NCBI RefSeq assembly: GCF_003481985.1
Contig: NZ_QUMD01000005.1
Span: forward strand, 62,001 to 126,000
Reading direction: 5' to 3'
DNA: 64,000 nucleotides
Source of the DNA: Clostridium sp. OF09-36
GTDB taxonomy: Bacteria; Bacillota; Clostridia; Lachnospirales; Lachnospiraceae
Made by a program: the position numbers and the translations under genes
Notes under the pieces: model-generated
The model's database searches: none
What the model saw: the letters and a program-made list of their open reading frames with translations, nothing else
Told to the model about the DNA's origin: nothing
Shown here: one piece after another, positions 18,206 through 26,745 of the stretch
How positions within the stretch are numbered: position 1 is the first letter of the stretch
Layout: every line of letters begins with the position of its first letter

Positions 18206-19139
18206 ATGAAAGGAATGAAACTTGCAAGAGACTACTTTATGCAGTACGGACGCCCTATGCTAGAGGAGCGTTTCGGGGCATATATGTCGCGCATCACAAT
18301 TGGTCTGTGTGGGGAAGGTTCCGAGTGTTTTGGATTTGACGATGAAATTTCAAGAGACCATGATTTCGGTCCAGCCTTCTGCTTATGGCTGGACCGAAAT
18401 CATGGAAGAGATCGGGGAGCGCCTCATAGCAGAATATGAGGCACTCCCTGCCTCATTTTATGGGATGCCGGTCCGCCGTGACGGCCGTATGAGCGGCCAC
18501 CGGGTTGGTGTGTGGGAGAGTGGGGAGTTTTACCGTCATTTCCTTGGCAGTACAGTGGGACCGCAGACACAGATGGAGTGGCTGAATCTGCCGGACAGCT
18601 ACCTGGCGGTGGCAGCGAATGGCTGCATTTTTAAAGAGGGGAGCGGTTCCTTTCTGGAAGTCCGCAGCCGCTTAAAAGCAGGTCACCCGGAAGATGTGCG
18701 CATCAAAAAAATGGTGGCGCGGGCAGCCAATATGTCCCAGTCCGGACAGTACAACCTACCGCGCAGCGTGCGGCGCGGGGAATATGTGGAAGCCGGGCTG
18801 GCGCTCGCGGAGTTTGTGCGCCATGGGATGGTCATGATCTACCTGCTGAACCACCGGTATGCGCCGTTTTATAAATGGATGCACAGGGGGCTTGGAGAGC
18901 TTCCGATTCTGGGAACGACACAGAAGCTGTTTGCGCAGTTAATGGATCCATGCCCAGAGTCGCTCTTTTGGGAGCAGAAACAGGAACTTATTGAAACGAT
19001 CTGCGGCCTGATTTCTGCCGAGTGGCAGCGACAGGGGCTGATCGGGACGACAGATCCTTTTTTGCAGAATAGTCTTGATGAACTCATGAAACAGATTCAG
19101 GACCCGCAGATTGCGGTATTGCCGTGGCTATACGGGTAG
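18206..19139 (+). pseudogene. DUF4037 domain-containing protein, frameshifted
   Basis: The N-terminal part (LARDYFMQYGRPMLEERF, GLCGEGSECFGFDDEISRDH, DFGPAFCLWL) is typical of DUF4037, a nucleotidyltransferase-like family: the GSECFG...DHDFGP stretch resembles a degenerate active site. After about residue 62 the protein continues in another frame (IMEEIGERLIAEYEALPASF ... WESGEFYRHFLG ... IAVLPWLYG). Two lost bases near 18384 would join the frames as FCLWLTTEIMEEIGERL. ATG 18206 has a GAGAAACC purine-rich site upstream. The neighbouring DUF4125 gene is a common partner, and both are broken by small deletions. The function is unknown. Confidence 0.75.
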
Positions 19140-19262
19140 GGTGTATACAACTTGTCATCTGGACGAGCGATAGATTTGGAAAGAACCGGACAACCAAAGC
19201 ACTGGAATGAGAATGACAGGCCGGATGCGGCGATGAAATAAAAAGAAGGAGGCGATATAGAG

Positions 19263-19976
19263 ATGGAGCAAGATGGAAAAAGCATGGCACAGGAAGAATC
19301 GAATCGGGGAAACAAAGAATGGAATCCGGAACGGAAAGATGCAAATCTTGATAACGAAGCCTTGATCAAGGAAATCGTCCAGACGGAATGGGCGATGTTT
19401 GACCGGGTTTCTAATGCAGGCGGAAGAGCCGGCTGCCAGGATGACTGGGAACCTCGATATTATGCGGCGAAGCCAGTTTGTGGTATGGGACCGGGTAAGC
19501 CTAGAATCTTACCGGAATGATCTGCAGCAGGCAGAAAAACAGGGCAGAAATCTTCTCACAGAAAAATACGCTTATATGATGCAGGATACCTGCCCGGAAG
19601 AATACCAGAAGATTGAAAAAGAGCTTCCGGTGCTTTCTGCCGAAAAACAGAAACTGGTGTCGGAACTGACCGAACTTCAGACCAGATGGATGGAGCGTTT
19701 CCATGAAAGTCATCCATTGTTTGGCAGTCAGGGGCGGCAGTCCGGAAGAAAGATGCTTACCCGGGGGAGGCATCGGTGGAGACGTATGCAATGGGAGAGT
19801 TATCGACCTATTCCGAAAAGACCCTCGCATGTTTAAAAGCCTGCTATGAAACATTAGAACAGCAGGAAAAACATCCGGAGGTCTTACAGATGGACTACAT
19901 GGCGCGCTGCTATGGGTATCAGTCTGCAGAGGAAGCAGAGCAGTGGCTGAGACAGTCCCGGAGCCAGTCAATATAG
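19263..19976 (+). pseudogene. DUF4125 family protein, frameshifted twice
   Basis: Three frames together make one DUF4125 protein of about 238 residues: ALIKEIVQTEWAMFDRVSNA/GGRAGCQDDWE, then DIMRRSQFVVWDRVSLESYR...LTEKYAYMMQ...LPVLSAEKQKLV, then ETYAMGELSTYSEKTLACLK...YMARCYGYQSAEEAEQW. The frames join if two bases are restored near 19450 (giving DWETFDIMRRS) and one C near 19737 (giving GRPVRKKDAYPGE). An AAGGAGG at 19246 supports ATG 19263. It follows DUF4037, as in other Lachnospiraceae. Its 3' end overlaps the convergent PadR gene by about 58 bases. The function is unknown. Confidence 0.72.
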
Positions 19977-20476
19977 GATTTTTCGCGCATGATAGCGCCT
20001 TCCAGTACCATGAAGTCGCCGAATTCGCGGGTGCCGATGGCTGGAGCAATGTTATTGTGATGTTCCTGCATCATATCGGACAGATACTGTTCTTTTAAGA
20101 TATGCTTTTGAAGCTGGTTGGTAAGATGGGTTTTTAACTGCTCCGGGGTCATAAAATCAGAAAAGTACATGCGCAGGCGGAAGACATCCTTCGGGGTGGC
20201 TTCCAGCGCTTCGTCTTTCATGAGCCATTCCTGAAGCTGCTGTTTTCCGGCATCGGTGATGGAGTAGAGTTTTTTCTCCAGCTTTTCTCCCTGGATGATC
20301 ACTTCGCAGGTGACCAGTTTTTCTTCCATGAGACGGCTCAGTTCCGGATAGACCTGGCTGTGCTTGGCGTACCAGAAATTTGCAAGGTTATTGCTGTTAA
20401 ATTCGCGGGTAATATCGTAGCCGGTCATGGGCTCCCGATTGATCAGTCCCAGAATCGCATATTTTAAAGTTCTCAT
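19919..20476 (-). CDS. PadR family transcriptional regulator (copy 1)
   Basis: A 185-residue protein with the PadR winged-helix N-domain (MRTLKYAILGLINREPMTGYDI, then SQVYPELSRLMEEKLVTCEV and KLYSITDAGKQQLQEW) and a PadR C-terminal helical domain. AGGAGG stands about 8 bases before the ATG. It is a close paralogue of the regulator at 26009-26563: the N-terminal 110 residues are nearly identical while the last 60 diverge. Upstream lies an 18-base motif (20541-20558) shared with the paralogue. No target gene remains beside it, because an IS30-like element occupies the divergent position. Its 3' end overlaps the DUF4125 gene. Confidence 0.9.
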   Translation of the reverse strand: MRTLKYAILGLINREPMTGYDITREFNSNNLANFWYAKHSQVYPELSRLMEEKLVTCEVIIQGEKLEKKLYSITDAGKQQLQEWLMKDEALEATPKDVFRLRMYFSDFMTPEQLKTHLTNQLQKHILKEQYLSDMMQEHHNNIAPAIGTREFGDFMVLEGAIMREKSYIDWLRDCLSHCSASSAD

Positions 20477-20540
20477 AAGAACGTTCCTCCTATATCAAAA
20501 GCGGCAGCTCCTGGGAAGACAGCCGTACTGTATATCACAG

Positions 20541-20558
20541 TATGTCATGATTGATATG
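20541..20558 (-). promoter_or_regulatory. Putative PadR operator, copy 1
   Basis: TATGTCATGATTGATATG lies about 65 bases upstream of padR copy 1. It matches the sequence at the same place before copy 2 at TATGTCAT and at GATATG with the same spacing. Autoregulation is inferred. Confidence 0.5.
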
Positions 20559-20859
20559 TAAATTTTAACATAAAAATGGAAAATGAAAAATAGAAAAATA
20601 ATTTGGCTGACTTGAAATTTTAAATTCCAGTGCGCGGGTAAATTCCACCAGACATTAAAATCCTTTGATTTTATCGAATTATAATGAGCAAAATCTATGG
20701 ATAACTGTTATAATTAAGCTAACTTCCTATAAAATATCTGAGTTTATGACATAGAAAAGAGACCTCTGGACATTTGGTGTGCAAGGCTAAATTCCACAGG
20801 TCACATCTAAAAAATGTGAATTGCTAAGTTCCAGTCTGACAGCAGATTTTTATGGTAAG

Positions 20860-22163
20860 TTAACGGTTAAAGCGAATCAGCTTGGGTGTCAGATTGACCT
20901 CGTCGGGTGGAATCGGCCTAAGCTGAAGTGCTTTTAAAATGTCAATGCCGTAGTTTTCGAGTGCAACATCATAAGGAGTGTGGCCACCCAGGATTTCTCT
21001 GGGAGTGGAGTTGATATGATCCACAATGCTTCTCAGATCCCATTGAGTGAGAAATTCAAAGATGGTTTTCTTGGGGAGAACCATGCGGAGCATAGTGTGT
21101 GCCTGCTCAATACCACCTTTTTGTCCGCTTCTCATGGGATCGCAGAAATAGATACTGGAACGGATCATGCCATCAGTTCCGGTTTCTAAAGAATCAGGAT
21201 CTCCGAACTCTGATCCGCGGTCTGTTAGAATCGTGTTGAATAAAGTGAGGTTCCCAGTTGATGTTCCAACTTGTCAAAAATAAGCCGCACAGCGCCCTTA
21301 GTACAGCGGTTCATAATGAAAGCCAGGAATAACTTCTCACGAGTCAAAAAGAAGGTGAGAATGACACGTTTGGATTCCTGCGAAGAATGGACGGTATCCA
21401 TTTCGGTGAAATGATCAAGTTCCAGCTTTTGAAAATCTGAAAACATACGGCCTTGAAAAACCGTACGATCTTTGATCTGAGTTTTATGAACTTTGCGAGG
21501 TTTGAACTTTACCTTGCGCTTCAAATCAACATTTCTTGCCGTAAGGACACCATCATTGAGGTAGGAGTAAAGTGTTCTTACTGACATATCCAACTCAGGA
21601 TGGTTTGTAATGATCTGATAGGGCGATTGTCCCTGATAAATAAGAGGTGTAATGACCATGTCCTTTTGACGCAGTTCATGCTTTGTCATGTTTATACCAG
21701 ACCTGGACGAAGACAGACGTTCCTTGTATTTGCGGTCTGCAAAGACAGCATCGTAACGGTACTTGTGAGCAATAGAACAATGATTGATGGCTTTTGGACA
21801 TCCATTGCAGACGTAAGGAGCCTTATCAAGACGGTTACACTGTTCTTTAACGAAATCGGGGCAGGTTTGGTTACAGGTTGGACAGGAAGTACACTTCATG
21901 TTGCAGAGTATGATTTTTCTGCATACATTTGTTTTTCTGCAGTGGTATCTGTGAATGCAGAAGTTGCGAGCGTTAAGAAAGGATCCTTTATGATACCAAT
22001 CGGTTACACGGTGGAGCTTCACTTCCTTCGAAATGGTAGTAGGATCCTTGCATAAGAATCGGGCGATATCTTTAAAGGAGCAGCCATTGTTCAGGGAACG
22101 CTCAATGTATTTACGGTCTTCAAGGGAAAGATGTTTCTGGTTACCAGGAATATATTTGCTCAT
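20860..22163 (-). pseudogene. IS30 family transposase, one-base frameshift
   Basis: The N-terminal helix-turn-helix (HLSLEDRKYIERSLNNGCSF KDIARFLCKDPTTISKEVKL) is followed by a cysteine-rich zinc-binding segment (CTSCPTCNQTCPDF) and the IS30 catalytic core. The first acidic residue lies in LELDHFTEMDTVHSS, the second in LTDRGSEFGDPDS, and the third in KGGIEQAHTMLR. The frame breaks near 21244. Adding one T (TATTC to TATTTC) joins the two parts and restores about 434 residues. IS30 elements normally have one uninterrupted gene, so programmed frameshifting is not expected. AAGGAGA precedes the ATG. Confidence 0.88.
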
Positions 22164-22245
22164 GGAGATCTCCTTCTACTGCTGTCAGAAGGTCTCCATG
22201 AGCATAGCACGAATATATGAAAGATTAAACTCTACTCATGCAGAA

Positions 22246-22281
22246 GTAAATTCCACCGCCCAATCGGGCGGTGGAATTTAC
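22246..22281. repeat. Perfect 16-bp hairpin at the IS right end
   Basis: GTAAATTCCACCGCCC, loop AATC, and the exact complement. It contains two inverted copies of the TAAATTCCAC box that also marks the left end of the insertion element. Confidence 0.75.
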
Positions 22282-22321
22282 TTTTGAAAGTTTCAGGACC
22301 TTCTATTATTACTGTGCTAAA

Positions 22322-22350
22322 TTGTTATCCTTAGAAAATTATGGTAGAAT
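22322..22350 (+). promoter_or_regulatory. Promoter of the SPFH/zinc-ribbon/TPM operon
   Basis: TTGTTA (22322-22327), a 17-base spacer, and TAGAAT (22345-22350), followed by GGAAGGAG and ATG 22383. Confidence 0.6.
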
Positions 22351-22382
22351 GAAGAAAACAGATTACGGAAGGAGATACGCGT

Positions 22383-23864
22383 ATGGGACTGATCAGAGCA
22401 GCATCGGAGGCACTTAGGGGGACCATGGCAGACCAGTGGAAGGAATTTTTCTACTGTGATGCCCTGGAGAAAGACATTCTGGTGAAACGGGGGCAGAAAC
22501 GCACGTCTTCCCGTTCTTCCAATACAAAGGGAAATGATAATGTCATTTCCAACGGCAGCGGCATTGCGGTGGCAGACGGCCAGTGCATGCTGATCGTGGA
22601 GCAGGGAAAGGTTGTAGAGGTTTGTGCGGAGCCGGGCGAATTTACCTATGACAGCTCTACCGAGCCGAGCATTTTTACCGGAAACTTGGGAGACAGTATC
22701 AAGGAAACATTTAAGCTGATTGGCAAGCGTTTTACATACGGAGGTGATACGGCAAAGGACCAGCGGGTGTATTACATTAACACCAAGGAGCTTGGAGAAA
22801 TTCTGTTTGGAACAGCAACTCCGATCCCGTTCCGTGTGATCGTGAGTGAAGAGATGGGCTATAAGCTGTCCGTTGATATCCGTTGTAACGGCTTATTTAC
22901 TTATAAAATCTGTGATCCGGTCCTGTTTTACACGAATGTGTGTGGAAATGTAACAGACACCTATGACAGTGACGAGATTGCGGCCCGCTTAAAGAGTGAG
23001 ATGATGAATGCCCTGCAGCCTGCTCTGGCAAAGCTTTCTGCACAGAGAATCCAGTATTACGAGATTCCGGCACATACCATGGAAATTTCAGATGCGTTAA
23101 ATGAGGTGCTTTCCAGCAGCTGGCGGCAGAAACGTGGTATAGAGGTTTATTCTGTCAACATCAATTCCTTAAGTATTCCGGATGACCAGAGAAAGAAGCT
23201 GACCGAGTGGGAGGAGAATGCCATGACGACCAACCCGAACACGGCGGCAGCACGTCTGGTCGGCGGTCAGATCGATGCCATGAAGGCGGCAGCAGCCAAC
23301 AGCGGCGGTGCCATGACTGGATTTATGGGCATGGGTATGGCGATGAATGGCGCAGGCGGCATGAATGCGCAAAATCTGTTTACCATGGGACAGCAGCCTC
23401 AGTACCAGCAGTCTGGCAGCGGCCAGCCGGTTCAGGGTCAGTTCGCTCCAGGACAGCAGCCAGCAGCCGGACAGTCTGGCCAGGCGGGCGCGGCAGATAC
23501 CTGGACCTGCTCCTGCGGTGCTACCGTAAGCGGCAAATTCTGCCCGGAGTGCGGGACAAAGAAGCCGGAACCGAAAATGCAGCCGGCCGGAGGCTGGACC
23601 TGCGCAAAATGCGGCACTATGGCAACGGGCAAGTTCTGTCCGGAGTGTGGTTCCCCGAAGCCTGCAGATGCAGACGGCTGGACCTGCTCCTGCGGAACGG
23701 TGAACAAGGGAAAATTCTGCAGCAATTGCGGTGCAAAGAAACCGGCAGGCGCATTGCTTTACAAATGCGACAAGTGCGGCTGGGAACCGGAAGACCCGGA
23801 ACATCCGCCGAAATTCTGTCCGGAATGTGGCGATCCATTTGATGATGGTGATATCGTACGGTAG
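22383..23864 (+). CDS. SPFH domain protein with C-terminal zinc ribbons (YdjI-like)
   Basis: A 493-residue protein. Residues of about 20-290 form an SPFH/band-7-like virion core domain (WKEFFYCDALEKDILVKRGQ ... QRIQYYEIPAHTMEISDALN). A Gly/Met/Gln-rich linker follows, then four CxxC-type zinc ribbons in the last 130 residues (CSCGATVSGKFCPECG, CAKCGTMATGKFCPECG, CSCGTVNKGKFCSNCG, CDKCGWEPEDPEHPPKFCPECG). It resembles B. subtilis YdjI, which with YdjG and YdjH sits in an operon with the PspA homologue and helps a membrane-stress complex. Here it leads an operon with two genes of the same types. No pspA gene is present in the window. Confidence 0.82.
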   Translation: MGLIRAASEALRGTMADQWKEFFYCDALEKDILVKRGQKRTSSRSSNTKGNDNVISNGSGIAVADGQCMLIVEQGKVVEVCAEPGEFTYDSSTEPSIFTGNLGDSIKETFKLIGKRFTYGGDTAKDQRVYYINTKELGEILFGTATPIPFRVIVSEEMGYKLSVDIRCNGLFTYKICDPVLFYTNVCGNVTDTYDSDEIAARLKSEMMNALQPALAKLSAQRIQYYEIPAHTMEISDALNEVLSSSWRQKRGIEVYSVNINSLSIPDDQRKKLTEWEENAMTTNPNTAAARLVGGQIDAMKAAAANSGGAMTGFMGMGMAMNGAGGMNAQNLFTMGQQPQYQQSGSGQPVQGQFAPGQQPAAGQSGQAGAADTWTCSCGATVSGKFCPECGTKKPEPKMQPAGGWTCAKCGTMATGKFCPECGSPKPADADGWTCSCGTVNKGKFCSNCGAKKPAGALLYKCDKCGWEPEDPEHPPKFCPECGDPFDDGDIVR

Positions 23865-23904
23865 GTGAAGTTTAGAAAAAACACAAAAAAGATCGGAGAA
23901 GTAC

Positions 23905-24996
23905 ATGGGAGAATTACAGGAATACAAGTGTCCCTGCTGCGGAGGCGGAATCCGTTTTGACAGCAAGGCACAAAAGCTGAAATGTCCGTACTGCGACACA
24001 GAATTTGAGATTGAAGCACTGCAGCAGTACGACACGACCCTGAAAGAAGAAAAGACCGATGACATGAAGTGGGAAAAGGCAGAGGGTAGTACCTGGGAAG
24101 AAGGCGAGGAGCAGGGACTGAACACTTATCACTGTGAATCCTGCGGAGGCGAGATTGTGGCAGATGAAAATACGGCAGCATCCACCTGCCCATTCTGCGG
24201 AAATCCGGTCGTCATGACCGGAAAGCTTTCCGGTGACCTGCGCCCGGATATCCTGATCCCGTTTAAGCTGGACAAGAAGACGGCCAAGGCCGGACTTATG
24301 AAGCATCTGGAGGGAAAGAAGCTCCTGCCGAAGATCTTTAAGGACCAGAACCATATCGATGAGATCCGCGGGATCTACGTTCCGTTCTGGCTGTTTGATA
24401 CTGAGGCGGACGCAGATATCCGCTACCGCGGAACCAGAACCCGCTTCTGGAGTGACAGCAGATACGACTATACCGAAACCAGTCATTTCCTCATTAACCG
24501 GGGCGGAACGATCGGATTTGATCAAGTGCCGGTCGATGGAGATTCCAAGATCCCGGATGATCTGATGGAATCCATTGAGCCATACGATTTAAAAGAGGCT
24601 GTTCCATTCCAGACGGCATACCTGGCGGGATATCTGGCTGACCGTTACGATGTGGATTCGGAAAAAAGTGCTCCACGCGCAAATGAGCGTGTGAAAAAGT
24701 CGGTGGAGCGGGCATTTGAAGAGACTGTGAGCGGCTACAGTACCGTTGTAGCGGAAAACAGCAGTGTGCAGCTGCATGACGGCAGCGCCCAGTATGCACT
24801 GCTTCCGGTGTGGATCTTAAATACCACATGGGAAGGAAAGCATTACCTGTTTGCCATGAACGGCCAGACCGGAAAATTTGTGGGAGATCTCCCGGCTGAT
24901 AAGAATGCGGTACGCAAAATGACCATAAAGCTTACGGTGCTCATTACGGTTGTAGTCTATGTCCTGCGTCTGATCTTGTGGATGTTTGGGATTTAA
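23905..24996 (+). CDS. TFIIB-type zinc-ribbon membrane protein (YdjG-like)
   Basis: A 363-residue protein. It begins with two zinc ribbons (YKCPCCGGGIRFDSKAQKLKCPYC and YHCESCGGEIVADENTAASTCPFCG), followed by a beta-rich middle domain (FKLDKKTAKAGLMKHLEGKK ... IRGIYVPFWLFDTEADADIR) and a single C-terminal transmembrane helix (LTVLITVVVYVLRLILWMF). This architecture matches YdjG-like proteins often paired with SPFH and TPM-domain genes. An AGATCGGAGAAG ribosome region lies before the ATG. It is membrane-anchored with its zinc ribbons inside. Its role in membrane stress is inferred from gene context. Confidence 0.78.
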   Translation: MGELQEYKCPCCGGGIRFDSKAQKLKCPYCDTEFEIEALQQYDTTLKEEKTDDMKWEKAEGSTWEEGEEQGLNTYHCESCGGEIVADENTAASTCPFCGNPVVMTGKLSGDLRPDILIPFKLDKKTAKAGLMKHLEGKKLLPKIFKDQNHIDEIRGIYVPFWLFDTEADADIRYRGTRTRFWSDSRYDYTETSHFLINRGGTIGFDQVPVDGDSKIPDDLMESIEPYDLKEAVPFQTAYLAGYLADRYDVDSEKSAPRANERVKKSVERAFEETVSGYSTVVAENSSVQLHDGSAQYALLPVWILNTTWEGKHYLFAMNGQTGKFVGDLPADKNAVRKMTIKLTVLITVVVYVLRLILWMFGI

Positions 24997-25012
24997 CGGG
25001 AGGGAATGGAAG

Positions 25013-25840
25013 ATGAAAAAGAGAAAAACATATGCAGCCGTTATGCTTACGGCAGGTCTCCTTTCCCTTTTTGGCTGTGCTCCGGCATTTGCAGATACGG
25101 AAGGGTTTTCTGAAGAATATAGCCGTTTCCAGAATCCGGACGGTCTGATGGATGCGGAGGATGCACAGCAGCTCAATGAGGAGCTCGACGAGATCAGCCA
25201 CGACCAGAACTTTGATGTGACGGCAGTGCTGGTAAACAGCCTGAACGGACAGTCTCCGGAGGTTTATGCAGACTTCCTGTATGATACCTGTGACTTTGGT
25301 TATGGCGATGACCGCGACGGAGCCATGCTTTTAGTCAGCCTGGAGGACCGGGACTGGTATTTGTCCACCAGTGGATATGGTATTACCGCGTTCACGGATG
25401 CCGGCATCGGATATATCGGAGAACAGATCAAACCGCAGCTGGCAGACGGAGAATATCTGGAGGCTTTTGAAAACTATATTGAGCTATGCGATGACTTCAT
25501 CAGTCAGGCCAGGGACGGAAAGGCCTACGATGTGGACCGGATGCCGAGAAAGCCGTTGTCAGCAATCTGGCTGGGAATTTCCTTTGTAATTGGTCTTGGC
25601 GGTGCACTTTTGGTGGTCGGAGCCAATAAGAGTGAATTGAAGAGTGTCGGAATGCAGCAGGAAGCGCGGAATTATGTCCGCCCGGGCAGCATGAAGGTCA
25701 CGAAACGCAGTGACTTTTTCCTGTACCGCCAGGTGACGAGAACGGAAAAGCCAAAGGCGAAGAGTTCCGGAGGCGGGGGCAGCAGCACACATACCTCATC
25801 CGCGGGAAAAACGCATGGTGGAGGCGGTGGAAAATTCTGA
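25013..25840 (+). CDS. TPM domain protein, secreted and membrane-anchored (YdjH/YgcG-like)
   Basis: About 275 residues with a signal peptide of lipoprotein type (TAGLLSLFGCAPAFA). A TPM domain follows (LMDAEDAQQLNEELDEISHD ... DRDGAMLLVSLEDRDWYLST...IGEQIKPQLADGEY), then a transmembrane helix (IWLGISFVIGLGGALLVVG) and a Gly/Ser-rich tail ending in GGGGGKF. TPM proteins include plant photosystem repair and bacterial YgcG proteins. ATG 25013 follows GGGAGGGAA; an in-frame ATG at 24986 would overlap the upstream gene. It completes the three-gene set and is followed by a terminator. Confidence 0.8.
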   Translation: MKKRKTYAAVMLTAGLLSLFGCAPAFADTEGFSEEYSRFQNPDGLMDAEDAQQLNEELDEISHDQNFDVTAVLVNSLNGQSPEVYADFLYDTCDFGYGDDRDGAMLLVSLEDRDWYLSTSGYGITAFTDAGIGYIGEQIKPQLADGEYLEAFENYIELCDDFISQARDGKAYDVDRMPRKPLSAIWLGISFVIGLGGALLVVGANKSELKSVGMQQEARNYVRPGSMKVTKRSDFFLYRQVTRTEKPKAKSSGGGGSSTHTSSAGKTHGGGGGKF

Positions 25841-25879
25841 TGGACCGATGGATCGGCCCCGGAGAGCCTGAATAAAAGG

Positions 25880-25936
25880 AAAAGTCTCTTATGTGTGAAG
25901 CGATGGAATCACCCATCTGCACATAAGAGACTTTTT
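25880..25936 (+). terminator. Terminator with AAGTCTCTTATG arms, copy 2
   Basis: AAAAGTCTCTTATGTG (25880-25895) pairs with CACATAAGAGACTTTT (25920-25935) as a perfect stem with an inner GATGG/CCATC stem and a T-tract. The outer arms match the terminator at 17456 while the interior differs. Confidence 0.85.
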
Positions 25937-26008
25937 GGTTTCAGCGGAAATTGCATCTTGTGAAATGTGTCTTGTGAAATACATTCTGTGAGATGCATTT
26001 TATGAATG

Positions 26009-26563
26009 CTATGCTTCCTCCTGCGGACAGCGTGCAATACAGTTTTCAAGCCATGCAATGTAGGATTCCTCCCGCATGATAGCTCCTTCAAGCACCATGA
26101 AGTCCCCAAATTGCGGGGTGCCGGGAACAGGAGCAGTATTATGATGGTTTCCCTGCATGATATCGGACAGATATTTCTTTTTCAGGAGATGCTTCTGAAG
26201 CTGGCGGGAAATCTGCGTTTTCAGCTGTTCCGGGGTCATAAAATCGGAAAAGTACATACGAAGACGGAACACATCCTTGGGGGTCGGTTCTAATGCCTCA
26301 TCTTTCATGAGCCATTCCTGAAGCTGTTGTTTCCCCTCTGACGTGATGGAATACAGCTTCTTTTCAAGCTTTTCTCCCTGGATCACGATTTCGCAGGTGA
26401 CAAGCTTTTCTTCCATCAGGCGGCCAAGCTCCGGGTAAACCTGGCTGTGCTTGGCATACCAGAAATTTGCCAGGTCATTGCTGTTAAATTCGCGTGTAAT
26501 ATCGTATCCGGTCATGGGATGACGGTTGATCAGTCCCAGAATCGCATATTTTAAAGTCCTCAT
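26009..26563 (-). CDS. PadR family transcriptional regulator (copy 2)
   Basis: A 184-residue PadR protein, nearly identical to the copy at 19919-20476 through the DNA-binding region (MRTLKYAILGLINRHPMTGYDI, AKHSQVYPELGRLMEEKLVT), with a distinct C-terminus (HHNTAPVPGTPQFGDF ... ENCIARCPQEEA). The start at 26563 is preferred because GGGAGGG lies just upstream and the paralogue starts at the same residue; a longer frame to 26725 would add an unrelated hydrophobic run. It is divergent from the YczE-like membrane protein gene, which it probably controls together with itself through the motif at 26660-26677. Confidence 0.9.
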   Translation of the reverse strand: MRTLKYAILGLINRHPMTGYDITREFNSNDLANFWYAKHSQVYPELGRLMEEKLVTCEIVIQGEKLEKKLYSITSEGKQQLQEWLMKDEALEPTPKDVFRLRMYFSDFMTPEQLKTQISRQLQKHLLKKKYLSDIMQGNHHNTAPVPGTPQFGDFMVLEGAIMREESYIAWLENCIARCPQEEA

Positions 26564-26659
26564 AGAAATCCCTCCCTTACTCACTAGCTCCAGTGTAGCA
26601 CAAAAAACGAAAATGGAAAAGTGCAACAAAAGAGCATAAAAAAAATTGTTAAAAATCCC

Positions 26660-26677
26660 CATATCTAGAATGACATA
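26660..26677 (+). promoter_or_regulatory. Putative PadR operator, copy 2
   Basis: CATATCTAGAATGACATA, 6 bases upstream of the -35 of the YczE-like gene and about 100 bases from the padR start. Its complement aligns with the motif before padR copy 1. CATATCTA is repeated directly 14 bases apart. Confidence 0.5.
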
Positions 26678-26683
26678 TCTATA

Positions 26684-26712
26684 TTTACATAATTTTCCCA
26701 GTACGTTATAAT
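26684..26712 (+). promoter_or_regulatory. Promoter of the YczE-like gene
   Basis: TTTACA (26684-26689), a 17-base spacer, and TATAAT (26707-26712), 33 bases before ATG 26746 with GGGAG as ribosome site. Confidence 0.75.
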
Positions 26713-26745
26713 AAAAATAATACAAAAAAGGGAGAAAAGAAAACT

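Larger units (their letters stand above)
20621..22281 (-). mobile_element. IS30-like insertion element (approximate limits)
   Basis: The region contains an IS30-family transposase gene flanked by repeated TAAATTCCA boxes: 20621, 20639 and 20788 on the left (a variant TAAGTTCCA at 20825), and 22247 plus inverted 22271-22280 on the right. An 11-base inverted pair TCTGACAGCAG/CTGCTGTCAGA lies nearer the gene, at about 20834 and 22179. Exact termini and target duplication cannot be fixed by eye. The left flank, 20570-20860, holds only these boxes and no gene. Confidence 0.7.

Noticed and set aside
21225..21250. Programmed frameshift in the transposase
   Set aside because: No slippery A-run or stimulatory structure is evident, IS30 elements usually have one continuous gene, and the same single-base loss pattern occurs in housekeeping genes.
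23169..24125. Long minus-strand frame opposite the SPFH and zinc-ribbon genes
   Set aside because: It is antisense to two well-supported genes and its Cys/Arg-rich composition is the reflection of zinc-ribbon codons.
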